The notes: generated by a model from the sequence alone, not told the origin. A stretch of DNA of 64,000 nucleotides from Leptolyngbya sp. Cla-17 (GCF_016807185.1 NZ_JAEVYN010000004.1:1-64000); one strand, 5' to 3'; positions 51,423-60,323 are shown, numbered from the stretch's first letter. A program made the numbers and translations.

Positions 51423-52547
51423 TTATGAAGCTGCTTCGACCTTTGCACTAACCCCTGGACGACTGCCTTTGACCAGCACGGGAGCGGGATAACTGGCGGG
51501 CTTGTCTCCCACCGTCGCGCCGCCGTTAATCATGCCCTGATGACTATCGGTGAAAAAGCTATAAGGAAACGGTCTTTCAGGCTCGCTCACTGCATCAAGA
51601 CGGGTGAGCAGTTCTACAGGGATGCTAAAGTCGAGTGCCTGTAAATTGTCTTGAAGCTGGGTGAGTTTGGTCGCGCCAATGATTACCGAGGACACGCTAG
51701 GGCGATTCACCACCCAATTAACGGCGACTTGCGCCATACTCCGACCAATTTTGCCTGCAACCTCTTCTAGTTCGGTCACGATACGGAAATTACGCTCGTT
51801 GAATTTATCGAAGGCAGAGTTGCCAGAACCCGCGACCGTGGCTAGCCTTCCTGCGCCTGTAGCGCCTTGCTGTGAGGGTTTGTATTTGCCGGAGAGCAGA
51901 CCACTCGCCAAAGGTGACCAGACCATGATGCTGGTACCAAGGGTTTGGGCCAGAGTGGTAAATTCATGCTCAATGTTTCGTTCAACGAGTGAATACTCAA
52001 GCTGAGCCGTAGCGAAGCTTTCCAACCCACGTTCTTTGGCAATTGTCTGCGCTTGCGCGATGTACCAAGCAGGCGCATCGGAAATGCCCACATAACGCAC
52101 TTTGCCTGAACGCACGAGATCATCGAGAGTACGCACCACCTCTTCAGCGGGGGTGACGCGATCCCATGTGTGGAGGAGGTACAGGTCAATGTAATCCGTG
52201 TTCAGCCGTTGGAGAGAACCTTCCACTGCACGTAGTATATTCTTGCGCCCATTGCCGCCACTATTGGGATTACCGGGCTGCCCGTTATAGCTGAATTTAG
52301 TCGCGATCACGGACTTGTCCCGTGATTTGGAATCGGTGATGAACTGACCGAGCATACGTTCACTATTACCGTTGGTGTAAAGGTCGGCGGTGTCGATGAA
52401 ATTACCGCCTGCCTCCAAATAGGCATCAAAAATCTGGCGGGACTGGGCGGTATCTGAACCCCATCCCCAATCATCACCGAAGGTCATAGTACCAAGGGCG
52501 AGACGGCTGACTTTGAGTCCGGTATTCCCTAGTGTGAAATACTGCAT
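51423..52547 (-). CDS. aldo-keto reductase
   Basis: 374 residues from the ATG at 52547 (MQYFTLGNTGLKVSRLALGT), with AAAGGA upstream. The catalytic Asp-Tyr-Lys-His set is seen in FIDTADLY, VIATKFS and YLLHTWD. It uses NADPH to reduce aldehydes or ketones. The divergent intergenic region (52548-53040) carries two TGGCRC operator pairs and an AACTTTCGTT inverted repeat shared with other loci. Confidence 0.92.
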   Translation of the reverse strand: MQYFTLGNTGLKVSRLALGTMTFGDDWGWGSDTAQSRQIFDAYLEAGGNFIDTADLYTNGNSERMLGQFITDSKSRDKSVIATKFSYNGQPGNPNSGGNGRKNILRAVEGSLQRLNTDYIDLYLLHTWDRVTPAEEVVRTLDDLVRSGKVRYVGISDAPAWYIAQAQTIAKERGLESFATAQLEYSLVERNIEHEFTTLAQTLGTSIMVWSPLASGLLSGKYKPSQQGATGAGRLATVAGSGNSAFDKFNERNFRIVTELEEVAGKIGRSMAQVAVNWVVNRPSVSSVIIGATKLTQLQDNLQALDFSIPVELLTRLDAVSEPERPFPYSFFTDSHQGMINGGATVGDKPASYPAPVLVKGSRPGVSAKVEAAS

Positions 52548-53040
52548 GACGGTTGTCCTTTGGTTGGTGATTTGGTTATACACTGAACACAAATTCTGTG
52601 AATAAGCAAAGATTTGGCACAATTTGCGGAAGAGTGGCACGATTTTGCGAAGCCAGAATACGCAAGTGTTTTAAGCTTTCAACCCACTTCTAGCTACTAC
52701 CGCTTAGACACAGCTCATCCCAGACTGTTAGAGGCTGGAATGCTTACGCAGATTCACATGAACCAATTGCGCCATCGATTTACAAATTGCGCCATATTTT
52801 TTGCTCATTCACAACAGGGTTTTCCTGAAAGTTCGGGATTGGGCGCAATCAGTACTATACAAGCTTCGGCTTAAACTGAACTCAACGAAAGTTAGGAATA
52901 CATTCATAACTTTCGTTAATCAGTGGACTCAACTTATAACCTAAGCATTCCAACCGCAAGACTAGCGACAGATCGAGAGTACCCGATTAAGCTGTTGCTC
53001 AATTGCAATTTCACAACCGCCAAGGCAAGGAGATACAGCA
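52548..53040. promoter_or_regulatory. divergent regulatory region (module B) with two operator types
   Basis: Plus-strand TGGCAC boxes start at 52615 and 52635. Minus-strand TGGCGC boxes start at 52794 and 52774. All pairs are 20 bp apart, as in module A. Further right, AACGAAAGTT (52884-52893) and AACTTTCGTT (52908-52917) form a perfect 10-bp inverted repeat, and 52846-52897 matches the kinase leader at 38865-38914 in reverse. An 86-codon frame (52614-52874) crosses the boxes and is not believed to be a gene. Confidence 0.6.
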
Positions 53041-53694
53041 ATGACCTATGAAATGCTTTCGGCAGATAACGCTTGTGCTTTATTAGTTGATCATCAGGCA
53101 GGGTTGATGCTGTTTACCGGAGATATCGATCCGGTGCATTTGAGAAACAATTCCATTGCCCTGGCAAAGGTTTTGAAGCTACATAACATTCCGGTTGTTT
53201 TGACAGCAGCAGCAATGGGTCCAATGGGTCCTATCGGTCCAATCATCCCAGAAATTCGAGAACTCTTTCCTGATGTTGAGCCGATTTATCGCACCAAAAT
53301 CAACTCATGGCATGACGATCGCATCCGGGGCGCGATCAAGGCAACGGGTCGCAAGAAAGTCATCGCCGCCGGAATCACGGCTGATTTCTGCATCGGGATT
53401 CCGGCTAAAACAATGGCAGCAGAGGGTTACGACGTGCGTTTGGTAATGGATGCGTCGGGCAATTATTCCGAAATGGTGTTGCACGCCTCGATCGCCAACT
53501 TAACGCAGGCTGGAGTTAAGGTTTCCAATTGGCTCAGCGTCGCCTGTGAACTACAACAGGATTGGGCGATCGAACGCACCGCTAAAGGTTTGCTAGAAAT
53601 TTACCAGCAGCATCTACCACAGTGGGGAATGCTAGAAATCACCCAAAACACCTGGAAGTCGATGCAGAATCAGCCCACTGGCACAACTAAGTAG
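53041..53694 (+). CDS. isochorismatase-family hydrolase
   Basis: 217 residues preceded by AAGGAG. CALLVDHQAGLMLFTG has the Asp, and KKVIAAGITADFCIGIPAKT the candidate nucleophile Cys; VMDASGNYSEM follows. A Gly/Pro/Met-rich loop (MGPMGPIGPIIPE) replaces the QGPNGP loop of the other paralogues. It is divergent from the aldo-keto reductase, and both could answer to the shared operators. Confidence 0.9.
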   Translation: MTYEMLSADNACALLVDHQAGLMLFTGDIDPVHLRNNSIALAKVLKLHNIPVVLTAAAMGPMGPIGPIIPEIRELFPDVEPIYRTKINSWHDDRIRGAIKATGRKKVIAAGITADFCIGIPAKTMAAEGYDVRLVMDASGNYSEMVLHASIANLTQAGVKVSNWLSVACELQQDWAIERTAKGLLEIYQQHLPQWGMLEITQNTWKSMQNQPTGTTK

Positions 53695-53822
53695 CTGGGT
53701 TCAATCAAAGGTAAACGTAGCGCAGGCATCCCGGTTGTTAATCAGATGTCAGTGCTACTGTTTCCTTAGAAATTGCGCTAGTAGCACGTCAGAATCTAAG
53801 CACTGAACTGAAGAATGCCGCT

Positions 53823-54287
53823 ATGTCTAAGAAACGACTTGCTAAAGGGTTGCTAGCTGTGGCTGCCCTTTCAACCTTGATCATTCCAATCGTCACCGAT
53901 GCCGTTTTTCTGACGAATGCACACATGAATAATCCTGCTTGGTTGCCTCACGCAAAACTGCATTGCGCGATGTCATTTTTTGCGGCTGCTTCTTTAGGAC
54001 TTGCCGCGTTAGCCATTCTAAAAGTTCGTCCTGTAAGCGATCGCTTTTCGATGGGACTTGCCGCGTTTCTTGGCTCTGCATTTTGGATCGGGCTAATCGC
54101 CTCTGGTCTGCTGCCGGGAACCTCTTATGGGTTTCTCAATGATCCGGTTTTGGGCAACGTGACTGCACCTCAAGTTGGCGGTATCTCGATTTATCCGAAC
54201 GTGATGGCAGCTGTAGTTACCATTGCGATCGCGCTAGCAGGCTACTGGTTCGCGAATCAGGCAGAGTCAGCCAATCAATACCGATGA
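53823..54287 (+). CDS. four-helix membrane protein of unknown function
   Basis: 154 residues with four hydrophobic segments: GLLAVAALSTLIIPIVTDAV, MSFFAAASLGLAALAILKV, FLGSAFWIGLIASGLLPG and VMAAVVTIAIALAGYWFAN. The loop HMNNPAWLPHAKLH after helix 1 looks conserved and could bind metal or substrate. It follows the isochorismatase gene by 128 bp on the same strand. No family is named with confidence. Confidence 0.7.
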   Translation: MSKKRLAKGLLAVAALSTLIIPIVTDAVFLTNAHMNNPAWLPHAKLHCAMSFFAAASLGLAALAILKVRPVSDRFSMGLAAFLGSAFWIGLIASGLLPGTSYGFLNDPVLGNVTAPQVGGISIYPNVMAAVVTIAIALAGYWFANQAESANQYR

Positions 54288-54422
54288 AATGTAGCGATCG
54301 CTTTGATTAACTTATTCAACTATAGCGGTTTTCTGTCGGATGAGGTACGGGCAGAATAATAGAGAGCAAGGGTTTGAGCCTTTAGTTTGTACCTCACAGG
54401 AGCCGGAAACGCTATAATAAAA

Positions 54423-55367
54423 ATGACGAATGAAATGAAAGCGGTTCAAATTCATACGTATGGCAACCCTGATGTCCTGGTCTATGAAGATGCAGCGCGA
54501 CCAGAACCTAAAGCCGATGAAGTCTTGATTCGAGTTCATGCCGCAGGTGTCAACCCAGCCGACTGGAAAATTCGTCAGGGCTTTTTGCAAGACAAGTTTC
54601 CGTTTCCCATGCCGCTAATTTTAGGCTATGACGTAGCAGGCGTGATTGAAGCGATCGGAGCAAATGTCACTACTCTGAAACCTGGAGAGCCGGTGTTTGC
54701 CATGCTGCCCTTAAATCAATTAGGTGCCTACGCAGAATATGTGGTTGCTCAAGCCGCGATCGTTGCTCCCAAACCAGCCGCTCTTGATTTCATCACGGCG
54801 GCTGGCATTGCCAGTATTGCTCTGACCGCTTGGCAAGCGTTGTTTGATTTAGCGCAACTGCAAGCAGGACAAACCATTTTGATTCATGGTGCATCTGGTG
54901 GAGTGGGCAGTTTCGCCGTCCAGTTTGCCAAATGGAAAGGTGCCACTGCGATCAGTACAGCATCAACCAATAACATTGAATTAATTCAACAGTTGGGGGT
55001 TGATCAAGCGATCGACTACAAAACAGAACGCTTTGAAGACAAAGTTTCTAATGTTGATGTGGTGCTGGATACGATCGGCAAAGAGACACGAACACGCTCC
55101 TGGCAAGTGCTGAAATCGGGTGGAATTCTAGTTTCAACGGAAGGAGCGGCAGAACCCGTTGAATCGCCCAATCCAGAAATTCGCGGCGTTCCCATCTTTG
55201 CTGAACCGAAAAATTTGGCTCAACTGCAACAGATTGGACAACTGATCGACCAGGGACAGATTCAGCCGCCTACAGTAGAACCCTTGCCGCTGGTAAAAGC
55301 CGCAGAGCTTCATGATGCGCTGCAAAACCAGCATCGGCGTGGCAAGTTTGTTTTGCAGGTGGTGTAA
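54423..55367 (+). CDS. NADP-dependent quinone-oxidoreductase-type (zinc-free MDR) enzyme
   Basis: 314 residues from the ATG at 54423 (MTNEMKAVQIHTYGNPDVL); the frame back to 54387 is not supported. The GroES-like half has GYDVAGVIEAIGANV. The cofactor half has ILIHGASGGVGSFAVQFAK, the AxxGxxG form of quinone oxidoreductases, and KFVLQVV ends it. Zinc ligands are absent. It reduces quinones or enones. Only four bases separate it from the SLH-porin gene. Confidence 0.92.
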   Translation: MTNEMKAVQIHTYGNPDVLVYEDAARPEPKADEVLIRVHAAGVNPADWKIRQGFLQDKFPFPMPLILGYDVAGVIEAIGANVTTLKPGEPVFAMLPLNQLGAYAEYVVAQAAIVAPKPAALDFITAAGIASIALTAWQALFDLAQLQAGQTILIHGASGGVGSFAVQFAKWKGATAISTASTNNIELIQQLGVDQAIDYKTERFEDKVSNVDVVLDTIGKETRTRSWQVLKSGGILVSTEGAAEPVESPNPEIRGVPIFAEPKNLAQLQQIGQLIDQGQIQPPTVEPLPLVKAAELHDALQNQHRRGKFVLQVV

Positions 55368-55371
55368 CGGT

Positions 55372-57006
55372 ATGAACTTCTGGTGCTGGTTAAGCTTATT
55401 GTTTTCAGATATTCGTTGGTCGCTTGTCAGCAGCTCTGGTATCTTTAGCGTCGTGACGCAAATCAGCATCATGCTAGCTGCACTACCCGCAGCGGCAAGT
55501 GAGCCGCTAGATCAGATAGAAGCTCCATTAATGGATGCCTTTCAAGTCACCTCAGTTTCACAACTCGCCGATGTGCAGCCGACTGATTGGGCATTTTTGG
55601 CGCTCCAGTCCCTGGTAGAGCGGTATGACTGCCTTGCAGGCTATCCCGAAAGCCTTTCAGGCACGCTTCGCGAACAAACTTTTCGCGGCAGTCAAGCCCT
55701 TACTCGCTACGAGTTCGCGGCTGGGTTGAATACTTGCTTGGAGCGCGTTAGCGAGTTGCTGGCAACTAATACTCAAAGCCTGGTCTCCCGAGAAGATCTG
55801 GCTGTATTCCAGCGATTGCAGGAAGAGTTTGCGGCGGAATTGGCAACGCTGCGAGGGCGAGTTGGAACGTTGGAAACGCGGACGGCAGAACTAGAAGTCC
55901 GTCAGTTCTCCACCACAACGAAGTTAACTGGACAAGTGATTGCTGCTGTGACTGGCGGTAGCTTTAGTGGCGATCGGATTCTTGCGCCTACAGGCGCGAT
56001 CGTTGCAGAGGAAGATCCCAATGCTACTGTCATTTACCGAACATCTATATTCTTCAACACCAGTTTTCAGGGCACCGACCAATTGCAGGTGCGCCTGGTT
56101 GCTGGCAGCGAGGGTGCCAACGACAATGCTGCCGGGTTCTTGGAGCCGAACTTTGGAAGTGTGCTCGACTTTTCGGTTCCGGGTCGCTCTCAGTTTGCCC
56201 TTGGTCGATTGTTCTACACCTTTACTCCCATTAGGGATGTCAGTGTGACGTTGGGTCCGCAAATTGTTGCTACGGATTATGTCGACCGCAATAGATATGC
56301 GAACACCAGCTTTCTCGACTTTTCAACTCAAGCTTTGATCAACAACTTTCCGCTGTTTCCCCGCTCGGTTGGAGCAGGCGCAGTGCTCGATTGGCATCCA
56401 GAGAGAAGTGCTTTCAAACTACGAGCGGTTTACGTAGCGGGTAACGCTGCCAGTTTCAACACAAATGGTCAGCGGTATATTGAAGGTCCTCAAGCCCCTG
56501 CCTTGCTGTTCCCTAATCGTGGTGGCAGTGGTGGATTGTTTGGCGATCCCTATCTGGGAATTATTGAGTTGGAGTACGTTCCTTCTACGGCGTTCACGCT
56601 CCGGCTTCAATATAGTGGTGGAAAATTTTTGGAAAGTCGGTTTGATGTGTTTGGGGCAAACGTTGAGGTATCGCTATCAAAACAGGTTGCTTTGTTTGGT
56701 CGTTACGGCAACGGGACTTACCTGAACACCACCGTCGGAAACCTTAACCCCCAATATTGGATGGCAGGAATTGCATTTCGAGATTTGTTCATGCCGAGTG
56801 CATTAGCCGGAATTGCGGCGGGTCAGCCACTGATCGAAAGTAATGTTGGGAATGCAACTCAGACGAATTTTGAAGCATTCTACAACCTTCCCATCAATGA
56901 CAATGTTCGCATCACACCGTTAGTTCAAGTGATTACAGATGCCGGTAATCAGGGTAGCAATGGTCCGATCATCACCGGAACCATAAGAACTGTGTTTTCT
57001 TTTTAA
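55372..57006 (+). CDS. SLH-domain outer-membrane porin, paralogue 2
   Basis: About 544 residues from the ATG at 55372. A long hydrophobic N-terminal segment ends near LPAAASEP. The SLH motif (VSQLADVQPTDWAFLALQSL, TRYEFAAGLNTCL), coiled coil (LQEEFAAELATLRGRVGTLE) and beta-barrel, ending TIRTVFSF, closely parallel the 28877-30439 protein. An insertion near ESLSGTLREQ is specific to this copy. It follows the quinone-oxidoreductase gene, presumably in one operon. Confidence 0.9.
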   Translation: MNFWCWLSLLFSDIRWSLVSSSGIFSVVTQISIMLAALPAAASEPLDQIEAPLMDAFQVTSVSQLADVQPTDWAFLALQSLVERYDCLAGYPESLSGTLREQTFRGSQALTRYEFAAGLNTCLERVSELLATNTQSLVSREDLAVFQRLQEEFAAELATLRGRVGTLETRTAELEVRQFSTTTKLTGQVIAAVTGGSFSGDRILAPTGAIVAEEDPNATVIYRTSIFFNTSFQGTDQLQVRLVAGSEGANDNAAGFLEPNFGSVLDFSVPGRSQFALGRLFYTFTPIRDVSVTLGPQIVATDYVDRNRYANTSFLDFSTQALINNFPLFPRSVGAGAVLDWHPERSAFKLRAVYVAGNAASFNTNGQRYIEGPQAPALLFPNRGGSGGLFGDPYLGIIELEYVPSTAFTLRLQYSGGKFLESRFDVFGANVEVSLSKQVALFGRYGNGTYLNTTVGNLNPQYWMAGIAFRDLFMPSALAGIAAGQPLIESNVGNATQTNFEAFYNLPINDNVRITPLVQVITDAGNQGSNGPIITGTIRTVFSF

Positions 57007-57044
57007 AGTCTTCTAGACATCGGCACAAATTACATGTCAATCAA

Positions 57045-57206
57045 ACGACCGGATACCGTTGGCGAACTCCGATTGGGATCACATTCCTCTGCTTGAGCTG
57101 TAAATTTCCGAATTCTTGTGCACTAATTCTTCAACGCTATTTTGCACTTTGAGTCAATTTTCTTCGGCTCACCCTGACAAATAGGGTTGATTCCAATTCA
57201 TCTGTT
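57045..57206. repeat. 162-bp dispersed repeat, copy 2
   Basis: It matches 14433-14594 without gaps (13 mismatches by eye). Here it lies between the porin gene and a serine-recombinase fragment starting at 57295, so the repeat may once have been the leader of that recombinase gene or of its mobile element. Confidence 0.8.
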
Positions 57207-57294
57207 AAATGACTAGGAATTTCAGGCGTTGACTGAGAGGGAAAATACCGCCAAAAAGAGTGTACTCTATTTGTCATCCTCTTCCCGCCTCACC

Positions 57295-57456
57295 ATGGCC
57301 CGCTTGATCGCGTGTTATCTTCGGGTCTCTTCTCGCACCCAGAAAACGGATAGCCAGAAAGCCGAAATTGCGCAATGGCTAATTCGCCACAGGCACGAGC
57401 AAGCATCCGTGCAGTGGTTTGAAGATAAGGAATCTGGCAAGACTTCTCTTGAATAG
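57295..57456 (+). pseudogene. N-terminal fragment of a serine recombinase
   Basis: The ATG at 57295 gives MARLIACYLRVSSRTQKTDS, with the catalytic Ser of resolvases in RVSS, then QWFEDKESGKTS and a stop at 57456. A full resolvase is at least 180 residues. The frame ends inside a perfect palindrome at 57448-57480, whose right arm may have replaced the original continuation. Confidence 0.75.
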
Positions 57457-57480
57457 TTGCTCGTTTCGCAACTATTCAAG
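57448..57480. repeat. 13-bp perfect inverted repeat at the recombinase break
   Basis: CTTGAATAGTTGC (57448-57460) and its exact complement (57468-57480) surround a 7-nt loop. The left arm contains the stop of the recombinase fragment. It resembles a terminator stem without a T-run, or a foldback made during a deletion. Confidence 0.65.
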
Positions 57481-57860
57481 CTCTACAAGCCTATTAGTAA
57501 AATTGATGATTTACCTGACTGGTTAGCAATTTTGGTGAGAATTGATTCTTCTATAACACCTATGGCCCTTTCTTATACGAATTGTTGCCATACGCCAAGC
57601 AGACGAAGCAGTTCAGGTTGTTGCATAGCAGCATGATGGATAACACCCTAGGTTAGAATGTTATCCATCATAAATGACCGATAACATCGTTTATTTCCAG
57701 AATTAACCATCAGATGTGAAGGTTAACACCCCGAGAACTCGAACTTAACCTGCGAAGTTTCTGTTTAATTTCTTAAGAAGAGAGTATTATCCCGTAGAAC
57801 CGCCAGATAATTCTGAGGAAAGTGGGTGCTTATCTAGCAGGTTTGACGTTGAATACATAG
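57481..57860. other. non-coding region with a 13-bp inverted repeat
   Basis: No gene is supported. ATGATGGATAACA (57633-57645) and its exact complement (57659-57671) surround 13 nt, and another GATAACA follows at 57679. Next to a recombinase remnant this might be an old recombination site, or the operator of a lost gene. Confidence 0.45.
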
Positions 57861-58340
57861 TTATGCTTCATTATTGTTGCCTACCACTGTATCTCTATGA
57901 TCGTCCAGCCAATTTTTTAAGCGAAACAAAGAGTGGTGTATCGCGTCGATCTCTTCAGGACTCCATTCTGAAAAGATGAGTTGGGCATCGGGCAGGATGC
58001 AGGAGATCGCCTTCTGGTGTGCTTCCAGTCCTAGTGCTGTGATGGAGTGATATTTAACACGCTTATCCTCCTGACTTACCTGGACATCTAAGTAGCCCTT
58101 CTTAATTAGATGCTGCACCGTTTTTGTAATGGCGGGTTGATTTGCCTGAAACGCTGAGGCAAGTTGCGTGATGGTACGAGCCTGCCGTGGATCGCGGCTG
58201 AAATGGTTCAGCATGGTAAATTGCGGCAACGGCAAACTACTCTCAGTCATTAATTGATTGAACCGCGCGGTGGTTAACTGGTTTGCCACCCCAATCCAAA
58301 TCAGCACTTGTTTTAGTTTTTCAGGATCATGACAACTCAT
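57861..58340 (-). CDS. MarR-family regulator of the nitroreductase-like operon
   Basis: 159 residues with a winged helix: ITQLASAFQANQPAITKTVQ and KKGYLDVQVSQEDKRVKYHS. It lies six bases after the nitroreductase-like gene, in the same operon. Two ATTCCTAGGAAT palindromes in front of that operon are the natural binding sites for this dimeric repressor. Confidence 0.9.
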   Translation of the reverse strand: MSCHDPEKLKQVLIWIGVANQLTTARFNQLMTESSLPLPQFTMLNHFSRDPRQARTITQLASAFQANQPAITKTVQHLIKKGYLDVQVSQEDKRVKYHSITALGLEAHQKAISCILPDAQLIFSEWSPEEIDAIHHSLFRLKNWLDDHRDTVVGNNNEA

Positions 58341-58346
58341 AGCTTT

Positions 58347-59501
58347 TTAGGTTAGCAGCAAATCTTGCAAATCTCGACGAGGTGAAGGATCGGGTTGCTC
58401 CACGTACCCCAATCGCATCAGCATTTGCATCGTGTGTCCTTTAGGAATACCGAGCATCGCCAAAACCCCTTGTTGCAATGATTGCATCTCTGCATACTCC
58501 TGGAGAACCTGACTCATGGGATGCGTGGCAACTCCCAGTGCTGTCGCTTTGAGATTGAGCCGCGCATAGGCACGACCGACGGCTAGCTGAGTTGAGCGAG
58601 TGTTATTACTCGTGGTCATCCAGGCAAAAGCAGGCGTTGCTTCTGCCATATCCCGATACATCGTCACTCCCGATTGAAACGCCTCGGACGTTGGATCAGC
58701 GAGCTTTTCTCGGTTCACCATGCCCAATAAACGCCCCCATCCAATCGGCGCTCCGGTCAAATCAATTCCATTGCGATGTTGATTAACTTCCTGCGCTCCA
58801 ATCCGCATCACGTTCACACTTTCCTGGTATGTACGTGGCGTTCGTAGCTCAATTTCCATGCCCGATTGCACTACTCCTTGCAATCCCAGGACTCGCGGTT
58901 GATCTGTGGCAACAGTGAGTTTGCAATCAGGATCAGTGTAGGCAGTGGTTAAACCTTGTCCATGTTCAACTCGTAGTGGTCTCGTCGTATCAAAGGGAAC
59001 TTTGGCACTGCGTCGTTGCAGAATCTGCTGAAAGAGTGGATCTGGCTCTCGATCTGCGTCTGAAATGAGCCGAATTGAGGCGACAGGTCTGCCGTCAATG
59101 CGATCGCCAAACTCACCCTTTGGAAAGTAGGTAATCTCAGTCCGATGACCTGCCGCACTGGCGGCTAGATCCAACAATTCTAGAAACGCCCCGTGCCCAA
59201 TCAAAATCTGGCGAGAGAATGGATCGGTTTCGGGCAGCAACCGAGTGCGATCGCAATACAGGTCAATTTGTCTAGGCTGTCGTAGGTCAACAATCCACGG
59301 CTGCATATTGTGGGGATTGGGAGCCAGCATTGCGTACGACAACACGCGCTTGCGAATATCTGAATCAGTTGACTCGACTTTAGACCAGGCAGCGATCGCA
59401 GTCGATGGCATCTTGTCTAGATCGATTACCGCCCTGCCTGCTGCCACAATTACGGCTGTAGTCCCTGCCATCAGAATAAAGTTACGTCGAGAAAGCATCA
59501 T
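58347..59501 (-). CDS. Tat-exported Acg/nitroreductase-like flavoprotein
   Basis: 384 residues from the ATG at 59501. LSRRNFILMAGTTAVIVAAG is a twin-arginine signal, so the folded enzyme should be exported to the periplasm. The body has the nitroreductase-like pattern MLAPNPHNMQPWIVDL and QRRSAKVPFDTTRPL, as in the Acg group of FMN-binding proteins. These proteins may reduce nitro compounds or quinones, or hold flavin. A MarR gene follows directly. Confidence 0.85.
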   Translation of the reverse strand: MMLSRRNFILMAGTTAVIVAAGRAVIDLDKMPSTAIAAWSKVESTDSDIRKRVLSYAMLAPNPHNMQPWIVDLRQPRQIDLYCDRTRLLPETDPFSRQILIGHGAFLELLDLAASAAGHRTEITYFPKGEFGDRIDGRPVASIRLISDADREPDPLFQQILQRRSAKVPFDTTRPLRVEHGQGLTTAYTDPDCKLTVATDQPRVLGLQGVVQSGMEIELRTPRTYQESVNVMRIGAQEVNQHRNGIDLTGAPIGWGRLLGMVNREKLADPTSEAFQSGVTMYRDMAEATPAFAWMTTSNNTRSTQLAVGRAYARLNLKATALGVATHPMSQVLQEYAEMQSLQQGVLAMLGIPKGHTMQMLMRLGYVEQPDPSPRRDLQDLLLT

Positions 59502-59513
59502 AAAACCCAAAAA

Positions 59514-59547
59514 ATATTCCTAGGAATATATTAACATTCCTAGGAAT
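59514..59547. promoter_or_regulatory. two palindromic MarR-type operators
   Basis: ATATTCCTAGGAATAT (59514-59529, 16-bp perfect palindrome) and ATTCCTAGGAAT (59536-59547) have centres 20 bp apart and end 13 bp before the nitroreductase-like start. Two full dimer sites on one face of the helix strongly suggest repression by the MarR protein of the operon. Confidence 0.75.
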
Positions 59548-59603
59548 ATTGTAAAGGGCCATTTTCTCACCCTGAAATCGGATGAAAGGTATGCTTAGTC
59601 TGT

Positions 59604-59701
59604 GGTGATAACCGCATAACAAATCGCTGAACCGGAACGAAACGTGAGCTATTTGTTGAGTCGCAAAGGTTATCACCGTCCGGTTAGCTCAGTCGTTAGT
59701 T
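59604..59701 (+). repeat. attC-like site 1
   Basis: A long imperfect palindrome: GGTGATAACC (59604-59613) with GGTTATCACC (59668-59677), and inside it AACAAAT (59618-59624) with ATTTGTT (59651-59657). An alternative fold, typical of integron attC sites, pairs GCTGAACCGG (59626-59635) with CCGGTTAGC (59680-59688), leaving one extrahelical G, and ends in GTTAGTT (59695-59701). It ends 17 bp before the GNAT start. Confidence 0.5.
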
Positions 59702-59718
59702 GTCTTTCCTAACAGAGA

Positions 59719-60255
59719 ATGGATTACATTATAAGAAAGGCGAATCTTGATGACCGGGAGGCAATCGAACTGCTCATCGCAGAGTCGGCCCGAGGCTTAA
59801 GCCGAGAAGATTATTCCGAGCAGCAAGTCGAATCCGCAATCAGAACAGTTTTCGGTGTCGACACCGACCTTATTGTTGATAGCACGTATTTCGTTGCTGA
59901 TAGCTTCGGTATGTTGATCGGCTGCGGTGGGTGGAGTAAGAGAAGAACCCTTTTCGGCGGTGACCGGTTTGCGAGCAGAGACTCCAGCGAGCTTGACCCG
60001 AGGGTCGAGGCGGCTAGGGTTCGGGCGTTCTTCGTACATCCAGAGCACGCGAGGAGGGGGATAGGGCGCGCGATCCTCTCGTTGTGTGAAAGTGTGGCGA
60101 GAACTAACAGCTTCCGGTCAATTGAGCTAATGGCGACGCTCCCCGGGGTTAAGATGTACAGAGCTTGTGGTTATGAAGGCAGCGAACGAGTTGAATACCG
60201 GATTGGAGAGGGTATGAGCATTGAGTTTGTGCCAATGCAGAAAGAGTTGCAATAA
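59719..60255 (+). CDS. GNAT acetyltransferase (cassette gene)
   Basis: 178 residues with the GNAT plan: IIRKANLDDREAIELLI at the start, VRAFFVHPEHARRGIGRA with the acetyl-CoA loop at 112-118, and YRACGYEGSERVEY. The substrate is unknown; such genes are common in integron cassettes. The gene starts 17 bp after attC-like site 1. A core-site-like GTTAGCC at 60272-60278, 17 bp after its stop, may be all that is left of its own attC. Confidence 0.88.
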   Translation: MDYIIRKANLDDREAIELLIAESARGLSREDYSEQQVESAIRTVFGVDTDLIVDSTYFVADSFGMLIGCGGWSKRRTLFGGDRFASRDSSELDPRVEAARVRAFFVHPEHARRGIGRAILSLCESVARTNSFRSIELMATLPGVKMYRACGYEGSERVEYRIGEGMSIEFVPMQKELQ

Positions 60256-60323
60256 GACCATGATGGACAACGTTAGCCTGCTGTACGCTACATTGTTTCG
60301 GTAGAAGAACTTATATCCTCAAC

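Noticed and set aside
52614..52874. 86-codon plus-strand ORF between the aldo-keto reductase and isochorismatase genes
   Set aside because: It is made of the repeated operator boxes, has no ribosome site, and matching DNA at module A is not open in the same way.
57633..57671. Integron attC site
   Set aside because: It is a simple perfect palindrome without the offset arms and extrahelical bases seen at 59.6-63.0 kb, and no cassette gene adjoins it.
59680..59705. tRNA-like stretch (GGTTAGCTCAGTCGTTAG) before the GNAT gene
   Set aside because: It resembles a D-arm by eye, but no anticodon arm, T-arm or acceptor pairing follows, and the bases are better explained as the right half of an attC-like palindrome.
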